Shown one piece after another: positions 7,836-15,705 of a stretch of DNA of 46,548 bases. The position numbers and the translations under genes were made by a program. The notes below the pieces were generated by a model that was not told the DNA's origin, did no database searches, and worked only from the letters and a program-made list of their open reading frames with translations. The stretch's first letter is position 1, and every line of letters starts with the position of its first letter. Source of the stretch: JAMXLO01 sp041487355 (GTDB lineage: Bacteria; Pseudomonadota; Alphaproteobacteria; Acetobacterales; Acetobacteraceae); assembly GCA_041487355.1 (NCBI GenBank), contig JBGPND010000015.1:1-46548 (forward strand), in the 5' to 3' direction.

Positions 7836-8972
7836 CTACTCCACCCGTTCGGCCAGCCGCGCCAGGTAATGCGCGGTGTCGCCGAACAGCCGCTCGATCA
7901 CCATGCAGCGGCGGAAGTAGTGGCCGATGGCGAGTTCCTCGGTCATGCCGATGCCGCCATGCAACTGCACCGCGTTCTGCGACACGAACCGCCCCGCCTG
8001 GCCGACACCGACCTTCGCCATGGCGATGTTGTGCTCACGCTCGTTCGCGTCCGGCTCGTCCACCATCATCGCCGCGAGCATCGCCATCGAACGGCCCTGC
8101 TCGAGCGACATCAGCATCTCCGCCAGCCGGTGCTGCACCACCTGATAGCTGCCGATCGGCTTGCCGAACTGCTCGCGGGTCCGGCTGTATTCCAGGGTCA
8201 TCGTGTGCAGCGCTTCCATCGCGCCGACCGATTCCGCCGCGGTCGCCGCGATGCCGGCCTCGATCACCCGCTCGATCAAGGGCAGCGCCTTGCCGACCTC
8301 GCCCAGCACGCCGTCCTGGCCCACCTGCACGCCGGACAGTGAAATCTCCGCCGCCCTCTGCTCGTCGCGCATGGTGTAGCCGCGCCGCGCCACGCCAGGC
8401 GCCGTCGCATCCACCAGGAACAGCGTGATGCCATCCGCATCGTCGCGCTCGCCGGAGCTGCGCGCACTCACCACCAGCGTGTCGGCGCAGTCGCCGTGCG
8501 TGACGACTGTCTTGGCGCCGTCCAGCACCCAGCCCTGCCCGCTGCGCTTCGCCGTCGTCATCACGTCGGTCACGTCGTAGCGCGCCTGCCGTTCGCCATG
8601 CGCGAAGGCGAGCTTCATGCTGCCATCGGCAATCGCCGGCAGGATTTTCGTCCGTTGCGCCTCGCTGCCGCCGAGCCGCAACGCCGTGCCGCCCAGCACC
8701 ACCGTCGCCAGATACGGCTCCAGGATCAGCGCACGGCCGAACGCCTCCATCACCAGCATGATCTCGACCGCACCGCCGCCGAACCCGCCATATTCCTCGG
8801 CGAACGGCAGGCCGAGCAGGCCAAGCTCGGCGTACTGCGACCAGAGAGCGGTGCTCCAGCCGCCCGGCTCCTTGAAGTAGTTCTTGCGCTGAGCGAACGG
8901 ATACCGATCGGCCATCAGCCGATCGATGCTGTCTTTCAGCAGGCGCTGTTCGTCGGAGAGATCGAAATCCAT
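7836..8972 (-). CDS. Acyl-CoA dehydrogenase, PimD-type small subunit
   Basis: A 378-residue acyl-CoA dehydrogenase with the usual N-terminal helical, middle beta and C-terminal helical domains. It begins MDFDLSDEQRLLKDS and has EYGGFGGG near residue 60, a LAFAHGE segment in the middle domain and YSRTREQFGKPIGSYQ in the C-terminal domain. The C-terminus reads HGGIGMTEELAIGHYFRR then ERLFGDTAHY, without the Tyr-Glu-Gly motif carrying the classical Glu base. The sequence style and pairing with the next gene match the PimC/PimD pimeloyl-CoA dehydrogenase type, in which two unlike subunits make one enzyme. It would remove two hydrogens from an acyl-CoA and pass electrons to ETF (an etfBA pair is at 30388-32094). 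The acyl chain is unknown. Confidence 0.88.
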   Translation of the reverse strand: MDFDLSDEQRLLKDSIDRLMADRYPFAQRKNYFKEPGGWSTALWSQYAELGLLGLPFAEEYGGFGGGAVEIMLVMEAFGRALILEPYLATVVLGGTALRLGGSEAQRTKILPAIADGSMKLAFAHGERQARYDVTDVMTTAKRSGQGWVLDGAKTVVTHGDCADTLVVSARSSGERDDADGITLFLVDATAPGVARRGYTMRDEQRAAEISLSGVQVGQDGVLGEVGKALPLIERVIEAGIAATAAESVGAMEALHTMTLEYSRTREQFGKPIGSYQVVQHRLAEMLMSLEQGRSMAMLAAMMVDEPDANEREHNIAMAKVGVGQAGRFVSQNAVQLHGGIGMTEELAIGHYFRRCMVIERLFGDTAHYLARLAERVE

Positions 8973-9000
8973 CTTGTGTCCCGCTTCACATGTTTACGCT

Positions 9001-9085
9001 GTCATTGCGAGGAGCGAAGCGACGAAGCAATCTCGTGGATAGCGAGCAACTGGCCCGAGATTGCTTCGCTTCGCTCGCAATGACA
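9001..9085. repeat. Palindromic repeat, family B, copy 2
   Basis: Left arm gtcattgcgaggagcgaagc from 9001, right arm ending cttcgctcgcaatgac at about 9085. It fills the whole gap between the two acyl-CoA dehydrogenase genes and ends where the upstream gene's stop begins. It could form a long mRNA hairpin that sets different levels for the two subunits. Confidence 0.88.
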
Positions 9086-10291
9086 TCAGAGCCTCAACAC
9101 GGCTTTGGTCAGGATGTTCTTCTGGATCTCGTTGGTGCCGCCGTAGATCGACGCGGCGCGCAGGAACAGATAGCTGCCGGTCGCCTGCGTTGCCCACTCA
9201 GGCCCGACATCCGGCTCGTTGGACAGCGCGGCCAGCTCCTCGGCCCAGATCGGCATCGACATCGGACCGCCGACATCCATCGCCAGTTCCGTCGTCGCCT
9301 GCAACAGTTCGGTGCCCTTCACCTTCAGCACCGAGGACAGCGGATCGGGCCGCCCGTCGCGCGCCTTGTCATACGCAGAGACGACGCGGTACTGGGTGAT
9401 CTCCAGCGCCTTCATGTCGACTTCGAGCTGCGCGACGCGCTGGCGGAATGCCGCGTCCTCGATCAGCGGCTTGCCGTTCTCGCGAACGTTGCGCGCCATC
9501 TCCTTGGACGCCCTCACCCGCTCCTTCGACTTGCCGAGCCGCGCGATGCCGGTGCGCTCGTTGCCGAGCAGGAACTTCGCCACATCCCAGCCGCGGTTCT
9601 CTTCGTAGACGCGGTTCTCCACCGGAACGCGCACGTCGTCGAAGAACACCTCGTTCAGGTGATGGCTGCCGTCGATCGAGATGATCGGCCGCACGGTGAT
9701 CCCTGGCGTCTTCATGTCGACCAGCAGGAACGAAATGCCTTCCTGCCGCTTCGCCGCATTGGGGTTGGTGCGCACCAGCACGAAGCACCAGTCGGCGTGA
9801 TGCGCGGTGGAGGTCCAGATCTTCTGGCCGTTCACCACGTAGTGGTCGCCGTCGCGCTTCGCCGCGGTCTTTAGCGAAGCGAGGTCGGAGCCCGCGCCCG
9901 GTTCGGAGAAGCCCTGGCACCACCAGTCATCCAGATTGGCCGCGCGGGAAAGAAAACGCTGCTTTTGCTCTTCCGTGCCGAACTGGATCAGCACGGGACC
10001 GATCATGGTGATGTTGAACGAGGACAGCTCGGGCGCCGGCGCGACCTGATTCTCCTCGAGGAAGATCATGCGCTGCACCGAGGACCAGCCCGGGCCGCCC
10101 CACTCCTTCGGCCAGGCGATCGCGGCCCAGCCGCGCTTGTTCAGGATGCGCTGCCAGGCAACGGTGTCCTGCTTGCGCGGCCCGTAGCCGAGGCGCATCC
10201 GCTCGCGAATGTCGCCCGGCAGATTGTCGCGGATGAAGCGGCGCACCTCGTCGCGAAACGCCAGCTCTTCCGGTGTGAAGCGCAGGTCCAT
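9086..10291 (-). CDS. Acyl-CoA dehydrogenase, PimC-type large subunit
   Basis: A 401-residue acyl-CoA dehydrogenase beginning MDLRFTPEELAFRDEVRRF. The FAD/substrate segment QGFSEPGAGSDLASL is near residue 140 with KIWTSTAHHADW after it, and the C-terminus SIYGGTNEIQKNIL is typical of the PimC/FadE group. At the position of the classical catalytic Glu (Tyr-Glu-Gly) this protein has Gly, so the base must lie elsewhere, perhaps a helix-G Glu as in isovaleryl-CoA dehydrogenase. ATG 10291 is chosen over the open frame to 10456 because GGGGGA precedes it and homology starts here. It is the first gene of the minus-strand catabolic row, so a promoter for the row should lie within 10292-10560. Confidence 0.9.
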   Translation of the reverse strand: MDLRFTPEELAFRDEVRRFIRDNLPGDIRERMRLGYGPRKQDTVAWQRILNKRGWAAIAWPKEWGGPGWSSVQRMIFLEENQVAPAPELSSFNITMIGPVLIQFGTEEQKQRFLSRAANLDDWWCQGFSEPGAGSDLASLKTAAKRDGDHYVVNGQKIWTSTAHHADWCFVLVRTNPNAAKRQEGISFLLVDMKTPGITVRPIISIDGSHHLNEVFFDDVRVPVENRVYEENRGWDVAKFLLGNERTGIARLGKSKERVRASKEMARNVRENGKPLIEDAAFRQRVAQLEVDMKALEITQYRVVSAYDKARDGRPDPLSSVLKVKGTELLQATTELAMDVGGPMSMPIWAEELAALSNEPDVGPEWATQATGSYLFLRAASIYGGTNEIQKNILTKAVLRL

Positions 10292-10486
10292 CGGGCATTC
10301 CCCCATACTGGCCGGTAGGTCCTGGCGAACTGTAGGCGCCACGCCGGCCCAGGCGCAATTACCGGCTCTGCCGGCTGCAGTTCTCCGGCACGAGCACCGC
10401 GTTGGCGGAATTGCTGAGTCACCCTGGAGCCCAACCGAGCCCAGATTCAGTTGCACCGAGCGACATCATCACCAGTCCGTGAGTCG

Positions 10487-10497
10487 GTAAATTTTAC
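10487..10497. promoter_or_regulatory. Possible activator site (gtaaattttac)
   Basis: An 11-nt near-palindrome about 65 nt upstream of the -24 element of the sigma-54 promoter, a distance suited to an enhancer-binding protein. A related gtaaaaatttac is at 2803-2814. The assignment is inference from position and symmetry. Confidence 0.4.
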
Positions 10498-10560
10498 AAT
10501 CACGAAAGACCTGAGCTGGGAGGCTCATCTAAGGCCCTGAAAAATCAGTCTTTTCTGATC

Positions 10561-10576
10561 TGGCACGGCGATTGCT
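10561..10576 (+). promoter_or_regulatory. Sigma-54 (RpoN) -24/-12 promoter of the PEP-CTERM gene
   Basis: The sequence tggcacggcgattgct matches the consensus TGGCACG-N4-TTGCT at every defined base, with the invariant GG (10562-10563) and GC (10574-10575) separated by exactly 10 nt. The start codon follows 45 nt downstream of the -12 element. Sigma-54 control by PrsK/PrsR-type systems is known for PEP-CTERM genes in other bacteria; no prsK/prsR is in this window. Confidence 0.85.
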
Positions 10577-10620
10577 TCCGATCGATCATGGCATTCGAAC
10601 TTCAGCGGGAGAAGCCTCCA

Positions 10621-11328
10621 ATGCGTCATCGTTCGTCGCTACTCGCCGGTGCGGCAGTCATGGGTCTCGCCGTAGCAGTCGCCACCCCGGCCAGTGCCAC
10701 GATTAGCCCGCCGGTTACCTTCGGACCTGGTGGCGTCTGCCCTGTGACGAACGGTCATGCGCCAGCAGGTTCTGCCGGTCCCGGCAACGCCGTTGACTGC
10801 AATCTGTACATCACGTTCAACGCGAACGGCAGCATCACGACGACGGCAGGGCTACCAGTGACCGGGGGTATCGCAGGGACTTACGAAAGCATCGAGGACG
10901 CGCTGATCGGCGTGGTCAACAACACCGGCCACACCATCACGGGCTTCCACATTTCCAACACCGGGGTGCCGATCTTCGGTTTCGACGGCGATGGGATCAA
11001 TCTCTACATCACGGGCGGTGGTTCGATTACCAACGACGCCGCCGGCCTTTCGCAGTTCGTCAATGGCTCGCCCTTCGCCTCGGCAGACGACTACGGCGGA
11101 AACGACGCCTATTTCACCAAGGTCGTCGTGAGCGGAAGCTTGGACGCCGGCGACGTAAACTTCCTGCACGGCATCGCCCCCAGCGGCCACGACTTCTTCT
11201 CACTGGAGGAGCCGATCAACATCGACGCGCCGCCAACCATCACCCCGACGCCAGAGCCGGCAACCATCGCCTTGCTCGGCGTTGGGCTGGTGGGATTGGG
11301 TGCGCTGCGTCGGCGCCGCAAGTCCTGA
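10621..11328 (+). CDS. PEP-CTERM sorting domain exported protein
   Basis: A 235-residue secreted protein. The Sec signal peptide occupies about residues 1-27 (hydrophobic core LLAGAAVMGLAVAV, likely cleavage near ASA). The C-terminal sorting signal has PEP at 211-213, a hydrophobic helix (ATIALLGVGLVGLGA) and a terminal RRRRK cluster. Such tails are processed by exosortase and usually mark extracellular or surface proteins made with exopolysaccharide. The middle part is Gly/Asn/Thr-rich and beta-like, with two cysteines near the N-terminus, and matches no enzyme I recognise. ATG 10621 follows GGGAGAAG; the frame is open to 10588. It is transcribed from the sigma-54 promoter at 10561 and followed by a strong hairpin. 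Exosortase genes must lie elsewhere. Confidence 0.9.
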   Translation: MRHRSSLLAGAAVMGLAVAVATPASATISPPVTFGPGGVCPVTNGHAPAGSAGPGNAVDCNLYITFNANGSITTTAGLPVTGGIAGTYESIEDALIGVVNNTGHTITGFHISNTGVPIFGFDGDGINLYITGGGSITNDAAGLSQFVNGSPFASADDYGGNDAYFTKVVVSGSLDAGDVNFLHGIAPSGHDFFSLEEPINIDAPPTITPTPEPATIALLGVGLVGLGALRRRRKS

Positions 11329-11349
11329 GACGTTTATCTTTGCGAGCCT

Positions 11350-11376
11350 GGAGCGGCGCCCATGGGGCGCCGCTCC
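11350..11376. terminator. Strong hairpin between convergent genes
   Basis: A perfect 12-bp GC-rich stem (11350-11361 with 11365-11376) and 3-nt loop, 22 nt after the PEP-CTERM stop and 39 nt beyond the stop of the convergent DUF4175 gene. No T-run follows, so it is either a weak intrinsic or a bidirectional terminator. Confidence 0.65.
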
Positions 11377-11415
11377 TGCTTCGGGCCCTTGACGGCGGGT
11401 GATTCCAGCTACAGA

Positions 11416-13983
11416 TCAGAACTGCTTCAGCAACCGGTCGATGTAGTCGAGCTCCTGCTGCGGCCGGGCGCGCTCTCCACCGCGGCGGCGCAACTCTTCC
11501 TGGATCGCCTGCGCCCGCTGGCGCTCGCGCTCCTCCGGCACCGTCACGTCGGCACTCTCGTCGGCACCGGAGCTGCCCTGGCCATAGCGGCGGCCGAGCG
11601 GATCGCGGCCCGGCTGTGCCCGATCGGGCGGACCTGGCCGCCAGCCGCGTCCCCGGTTGTCGCCCTGCCCGTCGTGCAGGGTCAGGCCCATCGGCCCGTC
11701 GTTGTCGCCCTCCTGCTCGCTGCCGTCCTGGCCCTGCTGGGGGCCGAACTGCTTGGCCATCGCCTGGCCCATCTCCCGACCGCCCTTCTGCAATGCCGCG
11801 ATCGCCTTCTGCTCCGACCCACCAGCGTCTTGGTCATTGCCCTCGCCCAACTGCCTTGTGGCATCGCGCATCGCGGTGTCGGCCTCGCTCAGGCTGGGAG
11901 GCACCTCACCCGTCAGGTCGCCGAACTGCTGCATCAGCTCGCCGAGCGCGCGACGCAGCGCCTGCTGCACCCGCCGGTCCGCCTCGCGTTCGGCATTTTC
12001 ATCCGTCGGCGCCGTGCCAGGCCGATTGCCGCGGAACCGTGTCGTTTCGTCGACGCGGCTCTGCGAGTGGTCGAGCAACCCACCCTGCCGGCCGATCATG
12101 TCCTGCACCGCGCCCATCTGCTGCCGGCCGCGCTGGCGCTGCGCCGCCGTGCGCTCGCCGTCCCTGCCGTGTTCGGCGCGCGCATTGCGCAGCCGGTCGA
12201 GCATGCGCTCCAGCTCCGCCATGCGCTGCTGCGCCTCGTTCATGCGTCCCTCGCGGGCCGCCTCGCGCGCCTGTTCCGCCATCTTGTCCAGGTCGCGGTT
12301 GGAGAGGTGTTGCGCGTTCGGGTCGAACGGCATCTCGTCGTTGTTGCGCCGCGCCTCTTCCACCAGCGCCTGCAGATGGCGCTCGATCGCTTCCTCCAGC
12401 TCTTTCAGCCGGCGGTCCAGCGCCTCGCGGTTGGCGTCGTTCGGCTCGCGGGTCGCCTTGTCCAGCGCGTCCCGCGCCGCCTGGCGCGCCTCTTCCAGCG
12501 CTCGCGCGGTGCGCTCGGTCCGGCCCTCCTCCAGATGCAGCGCGAGGTCCCACATCCGCTGCTGCGCCTGCCCGATCGCTTCGGGCGACTTGTTCAACTC
12601 GAACAGGTAGTAGATCGCGCCCAGGTTGACATAGGCGCCGTAGTCGCCGCCGAAGGCATCGGGCGCCATCAGCAGCGCATCCAGACCGTTCACCGCCGGA
12701 TCGCGGTCTTCCGGATGCAGGCTGAGCTCCCGCCGAATCGCCATCAGCGTCCGCGCCACCGGGTTCTGGAACGGCCGCTCCGGCAGGATGAACTCTTCCG
12801 CCCGGCTATCCCCGGTCTGCCCCAGCGCGTCACGCGCGATCAGCTTCGCCGTCACCGCGAGCCCCGCCCATGGATGCGACGTCAGGTCCTGCTGGCTGAC
12901 GCCATGCGCCGACTTGGGAGTTCCGCCCGGCAGCGGCAGGCTGACCACCAAGGGCGGCGCATCCGGCCGGTCGCGCAGCCGCAACTCGGTTTGCAGCGAG
13001 ACCACGCCATAGTCGTCTGCCGCCCGCCATGGCAGCCGGCTCTGCTGGCTTCCCGCCGCGCGGCCCGGCGGCTCGCTCCAGTCAGCCGTGGGCGGCTGGT
13101 CGGCGATCACCGTCAGGTCCCAGGCCGCCAGCTCGTGCCCGTTGCGGCGCACCGTGAGGTGGCCGCCCTCCGTCAGGTCGCGATCGGCCTGGAAGCTCGC
13201 CTTGTCGAGCGCGCGAAACGCCTCCGATTGTCCATCGAGCGACAGGCTTGGCGTGTCATCGCCGCCGGTGACGCTGACTGTGAGGCGCGCGCCGGCGGGC
13301 ACGGCCACCGCGCCGCCCTCGATCTTGAGGAAGACCGGGGCCAGCCGCGTATAGGCAGGCGGCGTGATCCATGCCTGCAACTCGGTCGCGGGCGGCGGGG
13401 TTTCGCGCGGCAGCGTCGGCTCCATCGCCTGCGCCAGGCGCGAGGGCGCTTCGTCGCCGGCGATGGCAATGGCCGCGACCAGAGCGACCACCAGCGCTGC
13501 CCGCAGGGCACGCGGATCGCGCCGTGCCAGCCCGGGCCGCGGCAGGCCGACACGCAGCCGGCGCACCTGCCGCACCGCGCGCGCGACGTGCGCCTGCCAG
13601 AGTGCAACTCCCGCCGCATCGGGACCCTTGCCGCCGCGCGCGGGCCGGTCGGTCAGGACGGCGAGCGGGCGATGCGACAGCCCGGAGGCAACCTCCAGCC
13701 GGCGATCGGCGGCCTTGTCGTCTGGTGCGGCGATGCCGTAGAGCCCGCGGACCAGCAGTCCGACCACCAGCAATCCGGTGACCGCGAGCAGGGCGATATG
13801 CGCCCAGGGCGGCAGCAAACGGGGCAGGTCGAGCAAAGCGGCGCAGACGAACAGGCCGGCAACGCCCGTCGCCGGCCACAGCGCCGGCCAGACGCGTTCG
13901 AACAGGATGGCGGAGCGAGCCAGGGCGCGGCGGCCGGCCAGCCGACGCAGCAGGCGATCGACATCTCCGCCCGAGGTGTTCAT
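11416..13983 (-). CDS. DUF4175 (TIGR02302-type) membrane protein
   Basis: An 855-residue protein of the DUF4175 family found beside lysA in many alphaproteobacteria. Two transmembrane helices lie within residues 30-85 (LFERVWPALWPATG, ALLAVTGLLVVGLLV) and another near 165-180. A beta-rich periplasmic-looking region (AWITPPAYTRLAPVFL, GG/SVTGG repeats) follows. The C-terminal half is long, charged, Gln/Arg/Glu-rich and coiled-coil-like, ending in LDYIDRLLKQF. The ATG at 13983 (MNTSGGDVDR) is preferred because it lies 25 nt beyond the lysA stop at 14009; the frame extends to 14070 within lysA. The function of the family is unknown; membrane location and conserved neighbourhood suggest an envelope role. 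Confidence 0.85.
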   Translation of the reverse strand: MNTSGGDVDRLLRRLAGRRALARSAILFERVWPALWPATGVAGLFVCAALLDLPRLLPPWAHIALLAVTGLLVVGLLVRGLYGIAAPDDKAADRRLEVASGLSHRPLAVLTDRPARGGKGPDAAGVALWQAHVARAVRQVRRLRVGLPRPGLARRDPRALRAALVVALVAAIAIAGDEAPSRLAQAMEPTLPRETPPPATELQAWITPPAYTRLAPVFLKIEGGAVAVPAGARLTVSVTGGDDTPSLSLDGQSEAFRALDKASFQADRDLTEGGHLTVRRNGHELAAWDLTVIADQPPTADWSEPPGRAAGSQQSRLPWRAADDYGVVSLQTELRLRDRPDAPPLVVSLPLPGGTPKSAHGVSQQDLTSHPWAGLAVTAKLIARDALGQTGDSRAEEFILPERPFQNPVARTLMAIRRELSLHPEDRDPAVNGLDALLMAPDAFGGDYGAYVNLGAIYYLFELNKSPEAIGQAQQRMWDLALHLEEGRTERTARALEEARQAARDALDKATREPNDANREALDRRLKELEEAIERHLQALVEEARRNNDEMPFDPNAQHLSNRDLDKMAEQAREAAREGRMNEAQQRMAELERMLDRLRNARAEHGRDGERTAAQRQRGRQQMGAVQDMIGRQGGLLDHSQSRVDETTRFRGNRPGTAPTDENAEREADRRVQQALRRALGELMQQFGDLTGEVPPSLSEADTAMRDATRQLGEGNDQDAGGSEQKAIAALQKGGREMGQAMAKQFGPQQGQDGSEQEGDNDGPMGLTLHDGQGDNRGRGWRPGPPDRAQPGRDPLGRRYGQGSSGADESADVTVPEERERQRAQAIQEELRRRGGERARPQQELDYIDRLLKQF

Positions 13984-14008
13984 CCGCTGCCGCGCATCCC
14001 CGCTTCGC

Positions 14009-15373
14009 TCATTCCAGCCAATGTGGCACGTGCTCGGCCCGCCACAAGTCTCGATGGGTCTGGCGGTCACGGATCACCGACCAGCTAGTGCCGTCCACCA
14101 TCACCTCGGCCGCCGCGGGCCTTGCGTTGTATGCCGAACTCATCACCGAACCATAGGCTCCGGCGTCCAGGATTGCCACGCGGGCATTGGGCGCGAGCGA
14201 CGGCAGCAGACGGTTGCGCGCGAACGTATCGCCTGACTCGCACACCGGCCCGACGACATCGGCCGGTGTGGCGGGAGCGACGGCGTCGACGGCGGAGACC
14301 GGGACGATGCCATGCCAGGCATCGTACATCGCCGGGCGCACCAGGTCGTTCATCGCCGCATCCAGCACCACGAAGCGGCTGCCCTGTGTGTGCTTCACCA
14401 GCACGACGGAGGCGAGCAACACGCCCGCCGGCCCGACCAGCCAGCGGCCAGGCTCCAACACCACGCGTACATCCATCCCCCGGGTCAAGGGCCCGGGGGC
14501 AAGGTTGTGCAGTGCGCCGCTTATCGCACCGGCGAGGGCGGGGGGGCTCGGGGCAGGCTCATTGCGATAGGGAATGCCGAGACCGCCGCCACAATCGACG
14601 ACAGTGACCTGATGGCCCGCCATGCGCAGGGTCCGTACCAGTTCGGCAATGCGTCCATAGGCGGCGCGATACGGCGTAAGCGACAGAATCTGGCTGCCGA
14701 TATGCACCGCCAGCCCGATCGGTTGGATTCCCGGCAGCGACGCGGCGCGCTGATAGAGCGGGGCCGCGTCGGCGTAGGGGATGCCGAACTTGTCCCGTGC
14801 CCGGCCGGTGGCGATCTTGGCGTGCGTGCCGGCGTCCACGTCCGGGTTGACGCGCAACGCGATGCGCGCAGTGCGGCCCATGCCAGCGGCCAGCGCGGAG
14901 AGCATGTCGAGCTCCTCGGCACTCTCCACGTTGATCTGCGCGATGTCCTCGGCCAGCGCGAGGCGCAGCTCCCGTTCGCTCTTGCCGACGCCGGAGAACA
15001 CGATCCGGCTGGCCGGGATGCCGGCCTCGCGTGCGCGACGCAGCTCGCCTTCGCTCACCACGTCGGCGCCGGCACCCTCGCCGGCGAACAGGCGCAGCAC
15101 CGCGAGCCGGTCATTCGCTTTCACCGCATAGTGGACATGCGCGTCCAATCCGGCGTCAGCCAGCGCGGCAGCGAGCGAGCGATAGCGCCCGCGCATTGAC
15201 GACGCCGAGTAGACCCAGGTCGGCGTGCCGACCGCATCGGCGATCCGATGGAGCGGCACATCGTCGATCAGCAGCCCGTCCATCGCGTGCATGGTCAGAT
15301 GCGGCCGGGCGGCGATCAGCTCCGCGATATCCGGCTCGGGCGTATCGGCGACAGGGGCGGGCAGGGCGGCCAT
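14009..15373 (-). CDS. lysA: Diaminopimelate decarboxylase
   Basis: A 454-residue fold-type III PLP enzyme converting meso-diaminopimelate to L-lysine. The PLP-binding lysine is K85 in HYAVKAN. Other family motifs are HIGSQI, the glycine-rich VVDCGGGLGIPY, EPGRWLVGPAG, and the substrate Cys region PVCESGDTFARNR. The C-terminus includes DAGAYGSVMSSAYN, the expected barrel/active-site Tyr segment. The N-terminus is about 30 residues longer than the minimal enzyme, so a start further in (MHAMDGLLI) is possible. It is downstream of argH and a small lipoprotein gene in a conserved alphaproteobacterial operon; a 36-bp palindrome lies in the gap between lipoprotein and lysA. Confidence 0.96.
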   Translation of the reverse strand: MAALPAPVADTPEPDIAELIAARPHLTMHAMDGLLIDDVPLHRIADAVGTPTWVYSASSMRGRYRSLAAALADAGLDAHVHYAVKANDRLAVLRLFAGEGAGADVVSEGELRRAREAGIPASRIVFSGVGKSERELRLALAEDIAQINVESAEELDMLSALAAGMGRTARIALRVNPDVDAGTHAKIATGRARDKFGIPYADAAPLYQRAASLPGIQPIGLAVHIGSQILSLTPYRAAYGRIAELVRTLRMAGHQVTVVDCGGGLGIPYRNEPAPSPPALAGAISGALHNLAPGPLTRGMDVRVVLEPGRWLVGPAGVLLASVVLVKHTQGSRFVVLDAAMNDLVRPAMYDAWHGIVPVSAVDAVAPATPADVVGPVCESGDTFARNRLLPSLAPNARVAILDAGAYGSVMSSAYNARPAAAEVMVDGTSWSVIRDRQTHRDLWRAEHVPHWLE

Positions 15374-15431
15374 ATTGCGAACCTAGTGCTCTGATGCGGA
15401 CAACAGGGACACCAAGCGGTCCCGCTTCCCT

Positions 15432-15523
15432 TGTCATTGCGAGGAGCGCAGCGACGAAGCAATCTCGACGAGAGTCGGCAATTGGCCCGAGATTGCTTCG
15501 TCGCTGCGCTCCTCGCAATGACA
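15432..15523. repeat. Palindromic repeat, family B, copy 3 (perfect 36-bp arms)
   Basis: Arms 15432-15467 and 15488-15523 are exact reverse complements over 36 nt with a 20-nt loop. It is the best preserved of three family B copies and sits between the lipoprotein gene and lysA, within the probable argH operon. Confidence 0.93.
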
Positions 15524-15573
15524 CGTTGGAGCAACACGGACCTTCTGTTTGTGCCAGTACACCAGCAAGCGGC

Positions 15574-15705
15574 TCAGTGCATCGGATAGCTGCGCGGCCA
15601 GGTGATCTGGTCCGGTGGCCCATGCGGCGAAGGTGGCCCCTTCTTGCCACATGCCACCAGCAGGACCGTGCCGAGCAGCACCGCAATGATCAGGGCAGGC
15701 CTCAT
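15574..15705 (-). CDS. lptM: Small LptM-like lipoprotein
   Basis: A 43-residue protein. A short signal peptide (MRPALIIAVLLGTVLL) ends in the lipobox LVAC, so Cys19 would be acylated; the mature part begins CGKKGPPSPHG and is Pro-rich. The C-G-x-K-G-P motif after the lipobox is that of LptM/YifL, a small outer-membrane lipoprotein that helps maturation of the LptD LPS translocon in Escherichia coli, where it neighbours dapF; in alphaproteobacteria it lies between argH and lysA. Its ATG overlaps the argH TGA (ATGA, 15702-15705), indicating translational coupling. The family name rests on this short motif and context. Confidence 0.8.
   Translation of the reverse strand: MRPALIIAVLLGTVLLVACGKKGPPSPHGPPDQITWPRSYPMH

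Larger units (their letters stand above)
10292..10620. other. 329-bp divergent regulatory region
   Basis: This separates the catabolic gene row (leftward) from the PEP-CTERM gene (rightward). It contains a GTAAATTTTAC near-palindrome at 10487-10497 and a sigma-54 promoter at 10561-10576. The part nearest the acyl-CoA dehydrogenase shows no promoter I can assign. Confidence 0.6.

Noticed and set aside
7716..9085. Family B repeats considered as CRISPR-like or attachment sites
   Set aside because: They are single palindromes separated by genes, without regular spacers, Cas genes or an integrase.
11362..14088. 908-residue open frame on the plus strand opposite DUF4175 and part of lysA
   Set aside because: Arg/Pro/Ala-rich antisense shadow of the real minus-strand genes, which have clear family motifs and domain layout.
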